From assembly GCF_040219635.1 (NCBI RefSeq), contig NZ_JAVJSC010000003.1, positions 692,501 through 756,500 on the forward strand: a stretch of 64,000 nucleotides of DNA. Direction: 5' to 3'. Within the stretch, counting starts at the first letter, position 1. Every line of letters starts with the position of its first letter. Shown piece by piece: positions 7,058-16,593 of the stretch. A model generated the notes under the pieces. It searched no databases, was not told the origin of the DNA, and was given only the letters and a program-made list of their open reading frames with translations. This DNA is from Pyruvatibacter sp. Its GTDB lineage: Bacteria; Pseudomonadota; Alphaproteobacteria; CGMCC-115125. The position numbers and the translations under genes were made by a program.

Positions 7058-8101
7058 TTGCTGAAGAAGCTCGCAGCGCGGGGGCTGCGCCGAAATCTTG
7101 GCGCGCGCACCCCACTATCCATGAGGGCCTCCACTGGCGGATCTGCCCTCACCGCATCCCCACGCGGCGCGTCCCGCACGCCCGCGCGCACCTCAAAGTC
7201 CGGCCAACCCGTCAACCGCGCCGCGCGCTTTGCCGGCAAATATGGCCCGCCGCCGCGTCCGCTCGCCCGGCGCAAATCGCTGGAAGTGCGCGTCGCTGAA
7301 ACAGAAGCAGAAGTGCGTGCCGCCCAGCGCCTGCGGTATCAGGTGTTCTATGAGGAGATGTCAGCCTCCGCGAGCCCGCGCATGGCCGCTGAGCGCCGTG
7401 ACTTTGACAATTTTGATGTCTTCGCCGACCACCTGCTGGTGATTGACCATTCCCGCATCCCCGCCGACTATGAAGGCCGCGAGGTACCCGAAGACGCTGT
7501 TGTGGGCACCTACCGGCTGATCCGTCAGGAAGTAGCCGAGCCTCATGGCGGCTTTTACACCGCCAGCGAGTTTGACATTGGTCCATGGGTCGAGGCGGCA
7601 GGGCCGAACACCCGGTTTCTGGAGCTTGGCCGCTCGTGCGTCCACGCCGATCACCGTTCCCGCCCGACGCTTGAACTCATGTGGCACGCCATCATCAGCT
7701 ATCTGGTGCACTACGACCTGGATGTGATGTTCGGCTGCGCCAGCCTCGACAGCACGGACCCCGACGCGCTGGCCCTGCCGCTGTCGTTCATGCATCACTT
7801 CTGCCTGGGCCAAACCCCGTCAGGCGAACCGATGGTGAAGGCGCGCCAGGAACTGTACGTCTCCATGAACCGGATGCCCGTTGAGCAGGTGGATGCCAAA
7901 AAAGGCCTGCGCGCCCTGCCGCCACTCATCAAGGGCTATCTGCGCGCGGGCGCCAAGATCGGCGACGGTGCCGTGGTGGACCACCAGTTCGGCACAACCG
8001 ACGTGCTGATTATCTTCCCGTCCAGCCAGTTGAACGATCGCTACCGCGGCAAGTTCGGCAAGGGCGACATGCGCGACGAGAAAACAGATCCCGTCCCATA
8101 A
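7058..8101 (+). CDS. OlsB-like N-acyltransferase (GNAT/hemolysin-type)
   Basis: A 347-residue member of the acyl-ACP N-acyltransferase group that includes OlsB, which makes lyso-ornithine lipid from ornithine and acyl-ACP. The core shows VAETEAEVRAAQRLRYQVFY, then FADHLLVID, VVGTYRLIR, FLELGRSCVHADHRSRPTLE and FGCASLDSTDP, all typical of that group. The first 80 residues are basic and disordered. TTG 7058 has AAGGGAGA at a good distance; ATG 7121 is a shorter alternative. No olsA-like gene sits beside it, though an unlinked acyltransferase (24330-25133) could serve. The exact acyl acceptor is inferred from family only. Confidence 0.8.
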   Translation: MLKKLAARGLRRNLGARTPLSMRASTGGSALTASPRGASRTPARTSKSGQPVNRAARFAGKYGPPPRPLARRKSLEVRVAETEAEVRAAQRLRYQVFYEEMSASASPRMAAERRDFDNFDVFADHLLVIDHSRIPADYEGREVPEDAVVGTYRLIRQEVAEPHGGFYTASEFDIGPWVEAAGPNTRFLELGRSCVHADHRSRPTLELMWHAIISYLVHYDLDVMFGCASLDSTDPDALALPLSFMHHFCLGQTPSGEPMVKARQELYVSMNRMPVEQVDAKKGLRALPPLIKGYLRAGAKIGDGAVVDHQFGTTDVLIIFPSSQLNDRYRGKFGKGDMRDEKTDPVP

Positions 8102-8120
8102 GGCCGCCGCATAAAAACGC

Positions 8121-10406
8121 CTAGCTGTCGAGTCCGTATGCTGCAATCGCAGCCAGGTTCACGAGGTCAGAAACCGTTGCCCCCATGGGCGCGATCTGCA
8201 CCGACTTTTCAAGACCCACCAGCAGCGGCCCGATGATCGACGCGCCGCCCAGTTCCGCCAGCATCTTGGTGGATATCGACGCCGAGTGAATGGCCGGCAT
8301 CACCAGCACGTTTGCCGGTTCCGACAGGCGACAGAACGGGTACATCGCCATCGCCTCTCGGTTGAGCGCTACGTCAGCGGCAATCTCGCCGTCATATTCA
8401 AAATCACGCTGCGTGCGGTCCAGAATCTCAACCGCCTCGCGCACCCGCTCCGAGCGCTCGCCCATAGGGTGGCCGAAGGTGGAGTAGGCCAGCATCGCCA
8501 CGCGCGGCTCATAGCCAAGCCGCCGCGCCACTTCGGCGCTTTGAATGGCAATCTCGGCAAGTTCCTGCGCGGTCGGCATGTCGTGCACGTTGGTGTCGGC
8601 TACCAGTACGGTGCGCCCGCGCGCCAGCACCATGGATATGCCCATGGCGCGCTTGTTGGCGGCATCGTCAATGACGCGGCGTACGTCACCCAGCGCCACC
8701 GAGTAAGAGCGCGTGACGCCGGTAATCATCGCATCGGCGTCACCCACCTGCACCATGGAGGCGGCATAGATGTTGCGGTCATTGTACACCATGCGCGTGC
8801 AGTCACGCGCCAGGTAGCCGCGCCGTTGCAGCTTGCCGTAGAGCGCATCGGCATAATCAGGCGCTGCATCCGACGTGCGCTGGTTGATGATCTCGATGCC
8901 GTCGGCATCTTCCAGCCCCATCTGTTTCATCTGTGTAAGGATGATTTCTTCGCGGCCCAGCAATATGGGCGTGCCCAGACCCTGGTCGCGGAAGGCAACA
9001 GCCGCACGCACGACTTTTTCTTCCTCGCCCTCGGCAAACACAACCCGCTTCGGCTCGCGGCGAACGCGGGCCACAATGAAACCAAGCGATGCCGCCGTTG
9101 GGTCCAGCCGCACGGTCAGTTCGTGCTGATAGCCTTCCATGTCGATGATCGGTCGCTGCGCCACACCTGATTCCATGGCGGCTTTGGCCACCGCAGGCGG
9201 AATGGTGGTGATCAGCCGCGGGTCAAACGGCACCGGAATAATGTAGTCGCGCCCATAGCGCGGGCGCATACCGTGATAGGCTGCCGCCACTTCGTCGGGC
9301 ACGTCCTCGCGCGCCAGAGAGGCCAGCGCTTCAGCGGCGGCAATTTTCATGGGTTCGTTGATGGTGGATGCGCGCACATCCAAAGCGCCCCGAAAAATAT
9401 ACGGGAACCCCAGCACGTTGTTCACCTGGTTGGGATAGTCCGAGCGGCCCGTCGCCATGATGACGTCGTCGCGCACCTCGTGGGCTTCTTCGGGCGTAAT
9501 TTCCGGGTCCGGGTTCGCCATCGCGAAAATGATCGGGTTGGCGGCCATCGACGCCACCATGCTCGGCGTCAGCGCGCCTTTGACCGACACACCGAAAAAC
9601 GCGTCGGCACCGTCCATCGCTTCTTCGAGGGTGCGTTTGTCGGTGGGGGCGGCATGAGCCGACTTCCACTGGTTCATGCCTTCGGTGCGGCCCTGATAGA
9701 TCACGCCTTTGGTATCGCACAACAGCGCGTTTTCGGTTCTGACACCCATCGCCTTCACCAGCTCAAGGCAGGCAATGCCCGCCGAGCCCGCGCCGTTGAC
9801 CACCAGTTTCATGTCTTCAAACTTGCGGCCTGTCAGATGACACGCATTGATGAGGCCGGCGGCTGCAATGATCGCCGTGCCGTGCTGGTCGTCATGAAAC
9901 ACCGGAATGTCCATGAGTTCGCGCAGGCGCTCTTCAACGATGAAGCACTCCGGTGCCTTGATGTCCTCAAGGTTGATGCCGCCAAACGAAGGGCCCAGAT
10001 AGCGCACCGCGTTGATGAAATCGTCTGCGTCTTCGGCGTCCACTTCAAGGTCGATCGAGTCCACGTCGGCAAAGCGCTTGAACAGCACGGCCTTGCCTTC
10101 CATCACCGGCTTGGAGGCCAGCGCGCCCAGGTTGCCAAGCCCCAGAATGGCCGTGCCGTTGGAGATCACGGCCACCATGTTGCCCTTGGCGGTGTAGTCA
10201 TAGGCGCACGCCGGGTTTTCGGCGATGGCGCGCACGGGGGCGGCCACGCCGGGCGAATAGGCCAGCGACAGATCGCGCTGGCTCGCCATCGGTTTGGTGG
10301 CGGTAATCTCAAGTTTGCCGGGCCGCCCCTCCGCGTGAAACAGCAGGGCTTCTTCATCAGTATAGCGGCGACGATCTTTGGCGTGGTCGCTGGAACTCTT
10401 AGTCAT
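8121..10406 (-). CDS. maeB: NADP-dependent malic enzyme with phosphotransacetylase-like domain
   Basis: A 761-residue MaeB-type malic enzyme, converting malate to pyruvate and CO2 with NADP reduction. The N-terminal part (about 1-430) has SLAYSPGVAAP, GNLGALASKPVMEGKAVLFK, FHDDQHGTA and the nucleotide-binding NGAGSAGIACLEL. The C-terminal 320 residues resemble phosphotransacetylase (VVFAEGEEEKVVRAA, then LADTNVHDMPTAQELA-like sequence), which in this family senses acetyl-CoA rather than catalysing. Length is normal. It starts at ATG 10406, divergent from mutS across 212 bp. It likely supplies NADPH and pyruvate during growth on organic acids. Confidence 0.95.
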   Translation of the reverse strand: MTKSSSDHAKDRRRYTDEEALLFHAEGRPGKLEITATKPMASQRDLSLAYSPGVAAPVRAIAENPACAYDYTAKGNMVAVISNGTAILGLGNLGALASKPVMEGKAVLFKRFADVDSIDLEVDAEDADDFINAVRYLGPSFGGINLEDIKAPECFIVEERLRELMDIPVFHDDQHGTAIIAAAGLINACHLTGRKFEDMKLVVNGAGSAGIACLELVKAMGVRTENALLCDTKGVIYQGRTEGMNQWKSAHAAPTDKRTLEEAMDGADAFFGVSVKGALTPSMVASMAANPIIFAMANPDPEITPEEAHEVRDDVIMATGRSDYPNQVNNVLGFPYIFRGALDVRASTINEPMKIAAAEALASLAREDVPDEVAAAYHGMRPRYGRDYIIPVPFDPRLITTIPPAVAKAAMESGVAQRPIIDMEGYQHELTVRLDPTAASLGFIVARVRREPKRVVFAEGEEEKVVRAAVAFRDQGLGTPILLGREEIILTQMKQMGLEDADGIEIINQRTSDAAPDYADALYGKLQRRGYLARDCTRMVYNDRNIYAASMVQVGDADAMITGVTRSYSVALGDVRRVIDDAANKRAMGISMVLARGRTVLVADTNVHDMPTAQELAEIAIQSAEVARRLGYEPRVAMLAYSTFGHPMGERSERVREAVEILDRTQRDFEYDGEIAADVALNREAMAMYPFCRLSEPANVLVMPAIHSASISTKMLAELGGASIIGPLLVGLEKSVQIAPMGATVSDLVNLAAIAAYGLDS

Positions 10407-10618
10407 GGGTGAAGCGCCTGTTTCTAAAGCGGGAGGTCACAAAGTGTCATATGCGGCGAATGACGCAGGGGCGGGCAGGGCAGAGCCTTGAAAAACCGCC
10501 GGGGCGCTGTGGTGTAGCCGAGGGGTGCCGCTATAGGCAAGTGCGTGCCACGTAACAAACGCTGCTGTGACCTAAGTATCTCGCGGTCATCGCGCACACT
10601 TGCTAGGGTCCGGGCATC

Positions 10619-13393
10619 ATGAACTCCCCTGTCATTAAAGAAACAGCACCCCCCCAGCCGCAGGAGCGATCTGCGCCCACGCCCATGATGGCGCAATATC
10701 TCGACATCAAGCAGGCCCACGACGATTGCTTGCTGTTCTACCGGATGGGCGACTTTTACGAGCTGTTCTTCGATGACGCCGTCAAGGCGTCCGCCGCCCT
10801 CGACATCGCACTCACCAAACGCGGCAAGCATCTGGGTGAGGACATTCCCATGTGTGGCGTGCCGGTTCACGCCGCTGACGCCTATCTGTCGCGGTTGATC
10901 CGCAAGGGCTTTCGGGTGGCTGTCTGTGAGCAGACCGAAGACCCGGCCGAAGCGAAGAAACGCGGCTCAAAGTCGGTGGTGGCCCGCGCCGTGGTGCGCA
11001 TCGTCACGCCGGGCACCCTTACCGAAGACGCGCTGCTTGAAGCCCGCGACGCCAATCTGCTGGCAGCGCTTGCAAGAGTGCGTGCCGACGGCGACCACGC
11101 GCTGGGGCTGGCCTATGCGGACGTCTCCACCGGCGCGTTCCACGTGGAAGCGATTGAGGCTGACGGTCTGGGTGCTGCGCTCGCGCGCTTGTCCCCCAGC
11201 GAACTTGTGTTGCACGAAGGCCTGCTGTCAGACGAGACCGTTGCTGATGCCATCACCAGCGCAGGTACACCGCTGACCCCGTTGCGGGCATCTGCCTTTG
11301 ACAGCGATGCCGCCCGCAGCCGCCTCGAAACCCTGTTTGGCGTAAAAGCGCTGGACGGCTTCGGCGATTTTTCCCGCGCCCAGATAGCAGCGGCAGGCGC
11401 GCTGGTGGACTATGTGACGCTGACCCAGGCAGGCAGGGCCCCGGTGTTGTCGCCGCCACGCACCCCCGGCGATGCGGCACTGATGGACATAGATGCCGCC
11501 ACCCGCGCCAGTCTGGAGCTCACCCGGGGGGCGTCCGGCAGCCGCGAGGGCAGCCTTCTGTCCATCATGGACATGACGGTCACAGCCGCTGGTGCCCGTG
11601 CCCTCAAGGCCCGGGTCGCAGCGCCGCTTGCCAGCGCGGTGCCCATCAACCGCCGCCTTGCGGCCGTCACCCTGTTTGCCGAGCACGGCCGCCTGCGTGC
11701 TGACCTGCGGGATGTGCTGCGCACCGTCCCTGATCTTGAACGTGCCATGTCACGGCTGGCGCTGGGGCGCGGCGGCCCGCGCGATCTGGCCGCCGTCGGC
11801 ACATCCATAAAGGCCGCGGCCGCAATGGCGACATTGCTTGACCCCGCGTCCGGCACCGCCCCTGACTTTCCGCCCCTGCCTGAAGACGTGGCGCAGGCCG
11901 CCCGCACCCTGGATAACGCCCGCACAGGCGCGCCCGCCGCCCTGTGTACCCTGCTCGCGCGCGCCCTCGTTCCTGAACCGCCGCTGCTGGGTCGCGACGG
12001 CGGTTTCATTGCGCGCGGCTATGACGCGGACCTTGATGATCTGGTGGCGCTGCGCGACGGCAGCCGCAAGGTGGTTGCCGGACTTGAGGCTGAGTATCGC
12101 GAGAAAACCGGCATAAAAACACTGAAAGTCCGCCACAACAATGTGCTGGGATATTTCATCGAGGTATCCGCGAGCCAATCCGACCGGATGATGACCGGTG
12201 ATCTGGCAGATGATTTCCGCCACCGCCAGACGCTGGCCAACGCCATGCGGTTTTCAACGGTTGAGCTGGCCGAACTGGACGCAAAAATAGCGCGCGCAGG
12301 CGAAAGCGCGCTGGCCCGAGAAAAAGAACTGTTTGAGGCGCTGGTTGCACAGGTTCTGGACATCACGGCGCTTGCAGACATTGCCCGCGCCCTGGCCTCC
12401 CTCGATGTGGCGTCGGCGCTGGCAGAGGTCGCCCGCGCCAATGGCTGGACGCGACCGCTGATGGACAACTCGCTTGCCTTCAACATCGATGCAGGCCGTC
12501 ATCCTGTGGTGGAGCGGGCGCTCAAGGCTTCCGGCTCCGGCGCATTCGTTCCCAATACCTGTGATCTGTCCGCCGATGCCGAAAATGAAGCCGCCCGCTC
12601 CCTATGGTTGCTCACCGGCCCCAACATGGCAGGCAAATCAACATTTTTGCGTCAAAACGCGCTCATTGCCGTGATGGCGCAGGCGGGCAGCTTTGTGCCT
12701 GCGACGTCGGCCCATATTGGCATCATTGACCGGCTGTTTTCGCGCGTCGGTGCGTCAGATGATCTGGCGCGCGGCCGCTCGACATTCATGGTGGAAATGG
12801 TTGAAGCCGCCGCAATCCTCAACCGCGCGACCGACAAATCGCTTGTCATTCTGGATGAGATAGGCCGCGGCACCGCCACCTATGACGGCCTCTCCATCGC
12901 TTGGGCGACCCTTGAGCATCTGCATGAGGTCAACCGCGCCCGCACGCTGTTTGCTACCCACTATCACGAGCTGACGGGCCTTGCGGGCACGCTGGCGCGC
13001 CTTGGCAACGCCACCATGCGCGTGGCCGAACACGGCCAGGATGTTGTGTTTCTGCACGAAGTGGTGCCCGGCGCGGCTGACCGCTCCTACGGCATTCACG
13101 TGGCGCGCCTGGCTGGCCTGCCACCGGCCGCTATCGCCCGCGCCGAGCAGGTGCTTGAGGCGCTTGAAGCGGGGGAAACCCAAAGCGGCGGGCAAAATGG
13201 CTGGCGCGCTGACCTTGCAACCGACCTGCCGCTGTTCGCCGCCGCCACGCGCCCCCGGTCATCAGGTCACGCCACCAAAGGCACGGACCCTATTCACGAG
13301 GCGCTGAGCACCGCCGCCCCCGACGAAATGACCCCCCGCGAGGCGCTGGACCTGATCTATGCCCTGCGGCGCAAGCTCGACGATAAGCGTTAA
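10619..13393 (+). CDS. mutS: DNA mismatch repair protein MutS
   Basis: A 924-residue MutS, the mismatch-recognition ATPase. The mismatch-reading Phe-x-Glu motif is present at Phe46-Glu48 (GDFYELF). The connector, core and clamp regions follow. The ABC-type ATPase has Walker A GPNMAGKST (about 667-675), the signature STFMVEMVEAA (about 721) and Walker B LVILDEIGRGT (about 741). The C-terminus carries the helix-turn-helix and a dimer/tetramer tail (REALDLIYALRRKL). It lies between maeB (divergent) and glnD (same strand). Confidence 0.98.
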   Translation: MNSPVIKETAPPQPQERSAPTPMMAQYLDIKQAHDDCLLFYRMGDFYELFFDDAVKASAALDIALTKRGKHLGEDIPMCGVPVHAADAYLSRLIRKGFRVAVCEQTEDPAEAKKRGSKSVVARAVVRIVTPGTLTEDALLEARDANLLAALARVRADGDHALGLAYADVSTGAFHVEAIEADGLGAALARLSPSELVLHEGLLSDETVADAITSAGTPLTPLRASAFDSDAARSRLETLFGVKALDGFGDFSRAQIAAAGALVDYVTLTQAGRAPVLSPPRTPGDAALMDIDAATRASLELTRGASGSREGSLLSIMDMTVTAAGARALKARVAAPLASAVPINRRLAAVTLFAEHGRLRADLRDVLRTVPDLERAMSRLALGRGGPRDLAAVGTSIKAAAAMATLLDPASGTAPDFPPLPEDVAQAARTLDNARTGAPAALCTLLARALVPEPPLLGRDGGFIARGYDADLDDLVALRDGSRKVVAGLEAEYREKTGIKTLKVRHNNVLGYFIEVSASQSDRMMTGDLADDFRHRQTLANAMRFSTVELAELDAKIARAGESALAREKELFEALVAQVLDITALADIARALASLDVASALAEVARANGWTRPLMDNSLAFNIDAGRHPVVERALKASGSGAFVPNTCDLSADAENEAARSLWLLTGPNMAGKSTFLRQNALIAVMAQAGSFVPATSAHIGIIDRLFSRVGASDDLARGRSTFMVEMVEAAAILNRATDKSLVILDEIGRGTATYDGLSIAWATLEHLHEVNRARTLFATHYHELTGLAGTLARLGNATMRVAEHGQDVVFLHEVVPGAADRSYGIHVARLAGLPPAAIARAEQVLEALEAGETQSGGQNGWRADLATDLPLFAAATRPRSSGHATKGTDPIHEALSTAAPDEMTPREALDLIYALRRKLDDKR

Positions 13394-13547
13394 TTGTCCA
13401 GGTGCTGAAACCTGCTGCCAGATACAAATCAGCGCGCTACATGGTTAATCCTGAGACTTTGATTAAACAGCCCAACACCCTCCCAAACCAAAAGAATTGT
13501 TGCCCCCCGGTGCGCAAACCCTGTGCAAAAGCGCTATATGTGTGCCC

Positions 13548-16500
13548 ATGAGCACAGCAAACCCAACACCCAACCCCGCCGCCAAACCCGCCAGCAATCC
13601 GGCCGCGCGCAAGCGCGATTCCACGGCTGTCACTCTGACACCGGATGAGATTGTGGATGGCGAGGCGCTGCGCATCGCCCTGACGGCTTCTTTCCGGGAG
13701 AATGACGGCGATGAAGCCGCCCGCCGCGCGGCAGCCCTCGACATTCTCAAATCCACCATGGGCACCGGTCGGGCGCTGATCCGCGAGAAACTTGAAGCGG
13801 GCATGAAAGGCATCGAGACGGCGCAGGCGCTGTGTTACCTGCAGGATGTCATCATTCAGGCGCTGTATGACTATTGCCGGGTGCACGCGTTTCCCTCCGC
13901 GCATCACACCGAAGCTGAAAATATCTGCATCGTGGCCGTCGGCGGCTACGGGCGCGGCACGCTCGCCCCGTCCTCCGACATCGACCTGCTGTTTGTGCTG
14001 CCCCACAAGCAAACCCCGTGGGGCGAGAGCGTGGTCGAATACATGCTCTACATGTTGTGGGACATGGGCCTCAAGGTCGGTCATGCCACACGCTCGATCA
14101 ACGAATGCATCCGGCTTGCGCGCGAAGACATCACCATCCGCACCACCATTTTGGAGGCGCGTTACCTGTGGGGCCACGAGCCGCTGCTTGATGACCTGAT
14201 GGATGCGTTCTGGAACCAGCTTGTGCCGGGCACCGGCCGCGAGTTCGTGCGCCTCAAACTTGAAGAGCGCGACCAGCGCCACAGGCGGGCCGGCCAGTCA
14301 CGCTATCTGGTGGAACCCAACATCAAGGAGAGCAAGGGCGGGATGCGCGACCTCCAGACCCTGTTCTGGATCGGCAAATATCTCTACGGCGTTCGCGATC
14401 CCCAGGAGCTGGTGGACAAGGGTGTGTTCCGCGCCAGTGAAATGCGCACCTTCATGAAGGCTGAGGAGTTTTTGTGGGCGGTGCGCTGCCACCTGCATTT
14501 TGTCACCGGCCGCGCCGAAGACCGGCTGAGCTTCGACATCCAGATCGAAATGGCGCGCCGTCTTGGCTATGTCAGCCACGGCGGCATGAAGGATGTCGAG
14601 CGCTTCATGAAGCACTATTTTCTGGTTGCCAAGGATGTGGGGGATCTGACGCGCATCTTCTGCGCCACCCTGGAAGACCAGCAGCGCAAGGCGGCCCCTG
14701 CTGCAAGCGCTGCCACCTCCCTGCGCAACAAGCTCGAACCGCTGATGAACGCTGTCGGGCTTGGTGCCCGCCTGCGCAAAAGTGCGGCTGCCCTGCCGCC
14801 TGGTTTCGAGCTTGACGGCGCGCGCATCAATGCCGCCAGCGAGGATTTGTTCAGCAAGGACCCGGTCAATATCATCCGCCTGTTTCACATTGCAGAAATG
14901 ACGGGTACGGACATTCACCCCGACGCGCTGCGGCTGGTCCGCCGCTCGCTCAAACTGGTGAACGCAGACCTGCGCGCTGACGACGAAGCCAACCGCTTGT
15001 TCTGCGAGATACTGGTATCAAAGCACACCCCCGACATCGCCCTGCGCCGCATGAACGAGGCGGGCGTATTGGGCCGCTTCGTGCTGGACTTTGGCCGCAT
15101 CGTCGCGCTGATGCAGTTCAACATGTATCACCACTACACAGCCGACGAGCATCTGATCCACGCGATTCATATTTTGTCCGGCATTGAAAAGGGTGTGGAC
15201 GCCGACCAGCACAGGCTGGCCAACGACCTGATGAAAAAAGTGCAGTCCCGCAAGGTGATTTACCTCGCCATGTTCCTGCACGACATTGCAAAAGGCCGCC
15301 CCGAAGACCACTCCATTGCCGGCGCCAAGATTGCCCGCAAACTCGGCCCCCGTCTGGGCCTGAGCCCGGCGGAAACAGAAACCGTCGAGTGGCTGGTGCT
15401 TGAACATCTCATCATGTCTGACGTGGCCCAGACCCGCGACATCTCGGACCCGCAAACGGTCAAGGCCTTTGCTGACAAGGTGCAAAGCCCCGAGCGCCTC
15501 AAATTGCTCACCATACTGACGACCGCTGACATCAAGGCTGTTGGCCCCGGTGTATGGAACGGCTGGAAGGCGCAGTTGATTGAGCAACTGTACGATGAAA
15601 CCCTGCCGTTGCTCTCCGGCAAAAACAATGCGCCCAGCCGCGCCAGCCGCATTGAAGCCGCCAAGGAAACGTTCCGCGCGCGTCTGGCGGACCTTGGCAC
15701 CTCGACCATTGACACGCTGATCGAGCGTCAAAGCCCCAGCTACTGGCTGGTGGTGGACGCCGATACCCAGGAGCGTCACGCCCGCCTGATGGCCGGGGCT
15801 GACGAAAGCAACGGCTCAAACAGCGTGCTCGAAATTGGCGTCACCCCGCTGCCCGACGACGAAGCCACCGAAATCACCGTGTTCACGCCCGACCATGCGG
15901 GGCTGTTCTCGCGCATTGCAGGCGCGGTGGACATGACCGGCGCCAACATTGTGGACGCGAAGATTTTCACCACCACCGACGGCATGGCGCTGGATACGTT
16001 CTGGGTCCAGTCCGACAACTCCAAGGTGGTGGATGAAGCCCGCCGGGTTGAACGCCTGAAAGAACTGATCGAGAAAAACCTGCGCGGCGAAACCCTGCCC
16101 AAGGAAGCCATCGCCCGCGAGCGCAAACGCACCCGCCGTCAGCAGGCTTTTGAAATTGAGCCGCAGGTCATCATCGACAACACCGCCACAGACCGCTTCA
16201 CCCTGATTGAAGTCAACGCGCTGGACCGCCCCGGCATCTTGTATGACCTCACCCGCGCGCTGTTTCACCTGGGCCTGACAATCACCTCAGCCCACATCGC
16301 CACCTACGGCGAACGGATCGTGGACGTGTTCTACGTGAAGGATGTCACCGGCGGCCAGGTGGTGCAGGATGGCAAGAAGGAAGCCGTCACCACCGGACTT
16401 CTGTCAGCCATCAACTCCCGCCTCAGCCCGCAGCCCAAAGACGTCAAGGACCGCGTCCAAAAACGCAACGAACGCCGCAAAGCCGCGGGTGAGACGGGCA

Positions 16501-16550
16501 AGAAGGCAAGGGCAGCGAGGACCAAGCGGCTGAAGGGGGCGGCGGGGTAG
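13548..16550 (+). CDS. glnD: Bifunctional [protein-PII] uridylyltransferase/uridylyl-removing enzyme
   Basis: About 1000 residues. GlnD senses glutamine and adds or removes UMP on PII proteins, controlling nitrogen metabolism. Seen in order: a nucleotidyltransferase domain with GGYGRGTLAPSSDIDLLF (about 132-150), a PII-uridylyltransferase helical domain, an HD domain with FLHDIAKGRPEDHS (about 576-590), and two ACT domains (EITVFTPDHAGLFSRIAGA near 775; EVNALDRPGILYDLTRAL near 883). It ends in a Lys/Arg-rich tail. I choose ATG 13548 (MSTANPTPN); an upstream TTG at 13497 would add 17 unlike residues. The first 30 residues are Pro/Ala-rich. Confidence 0.97.
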   Translation: MSTANPTPNPAAKPASNPAARKRDSTAVTLTPDEIVDGEALRIALTASFRENDGDEAARRAAALDILKSTMGTGRALIREKLEAGMKGIETAQALCYLQDVIIQALYDYCRVHAFPSAHHTEAENICIVAVGGYGRGTLAPSSDIDLLFVLPHKQTPWGESVVEYMLYMLWDMGLKVGHATRSINECIRLAREDITIRTTILEARYLWGHEPLLDDLMDAFWNQLVPGTGREFVRLKLEERDQRHRRAGQSRYLVEPNIKESKGGMRDLQTLFWIGKYLYGVRDPQELVDKGVFRASEMRTFMKAEEFLWAVRCHLHFVTGRAEDRLSFDIQIEMARRLGYVSHGGMKDVERFMKHYFLVAKDVGDLTRIFCATLEDQQRKAAPAASAATSLRNKLEPLMNAVGLGARLRKSAAALPPGFELDGARINAASEDLFSKDPVNIIRLFHIAEMTGTDIHPDALRLVRRSLKLVNADLRADDEANRLFCEILVSKHTPDIALRRMNEAGVLGRFVLDFGRIVALMQFNMYHHYTADEHLIHAIHILSGIEKGVDADQHRLANDLMKKVQSRKVIYLAMFLHDIAKGRPEDHSIAGAKIARKLGPRLGLSPAETETVEWLVLEHLIMSDVAQTRDISDPQTVKAFADKVQSPERLKLLTILTTADIKAVGPGVWNGWKAQLIEQLYDETLPLLSGKNNAPSRASRIEAAKETFRARLADLGTSTIDTLIERQSPSYWLVVDADTQERHARLMAGADESNGSNSVLEIGVTPLPDDEATEITVFTPDHAGLFSRIAGAVDMTGANIVDAKIFTTTDGMALDTFWVQSDNSKVVDEARRVERLKELIEKNLRGETLPKEAIARERKRTRRQQAFEIEPQVIIDNTATDRFTLIEVNALDRPGILYDLTRALFHLGLTITSAHIATYGERIVDVFYVKDVTGGQVVQDGKKEAVTTGLLSAINSRLSPQPKDVKDRVQKRNERRKAAGETGKKARAARTKRLKGAAG

Positions 16551-16593
16551 AACAGCTTGCTTTCGCCATCAATCACGCGCATCCCTTAGCCCT

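Noticed and set aside
9273..10412. Forward frame of 379 codons opposite maeB
   Set aside because: Shadow of the malic enzyme gene; no recognisable domain.
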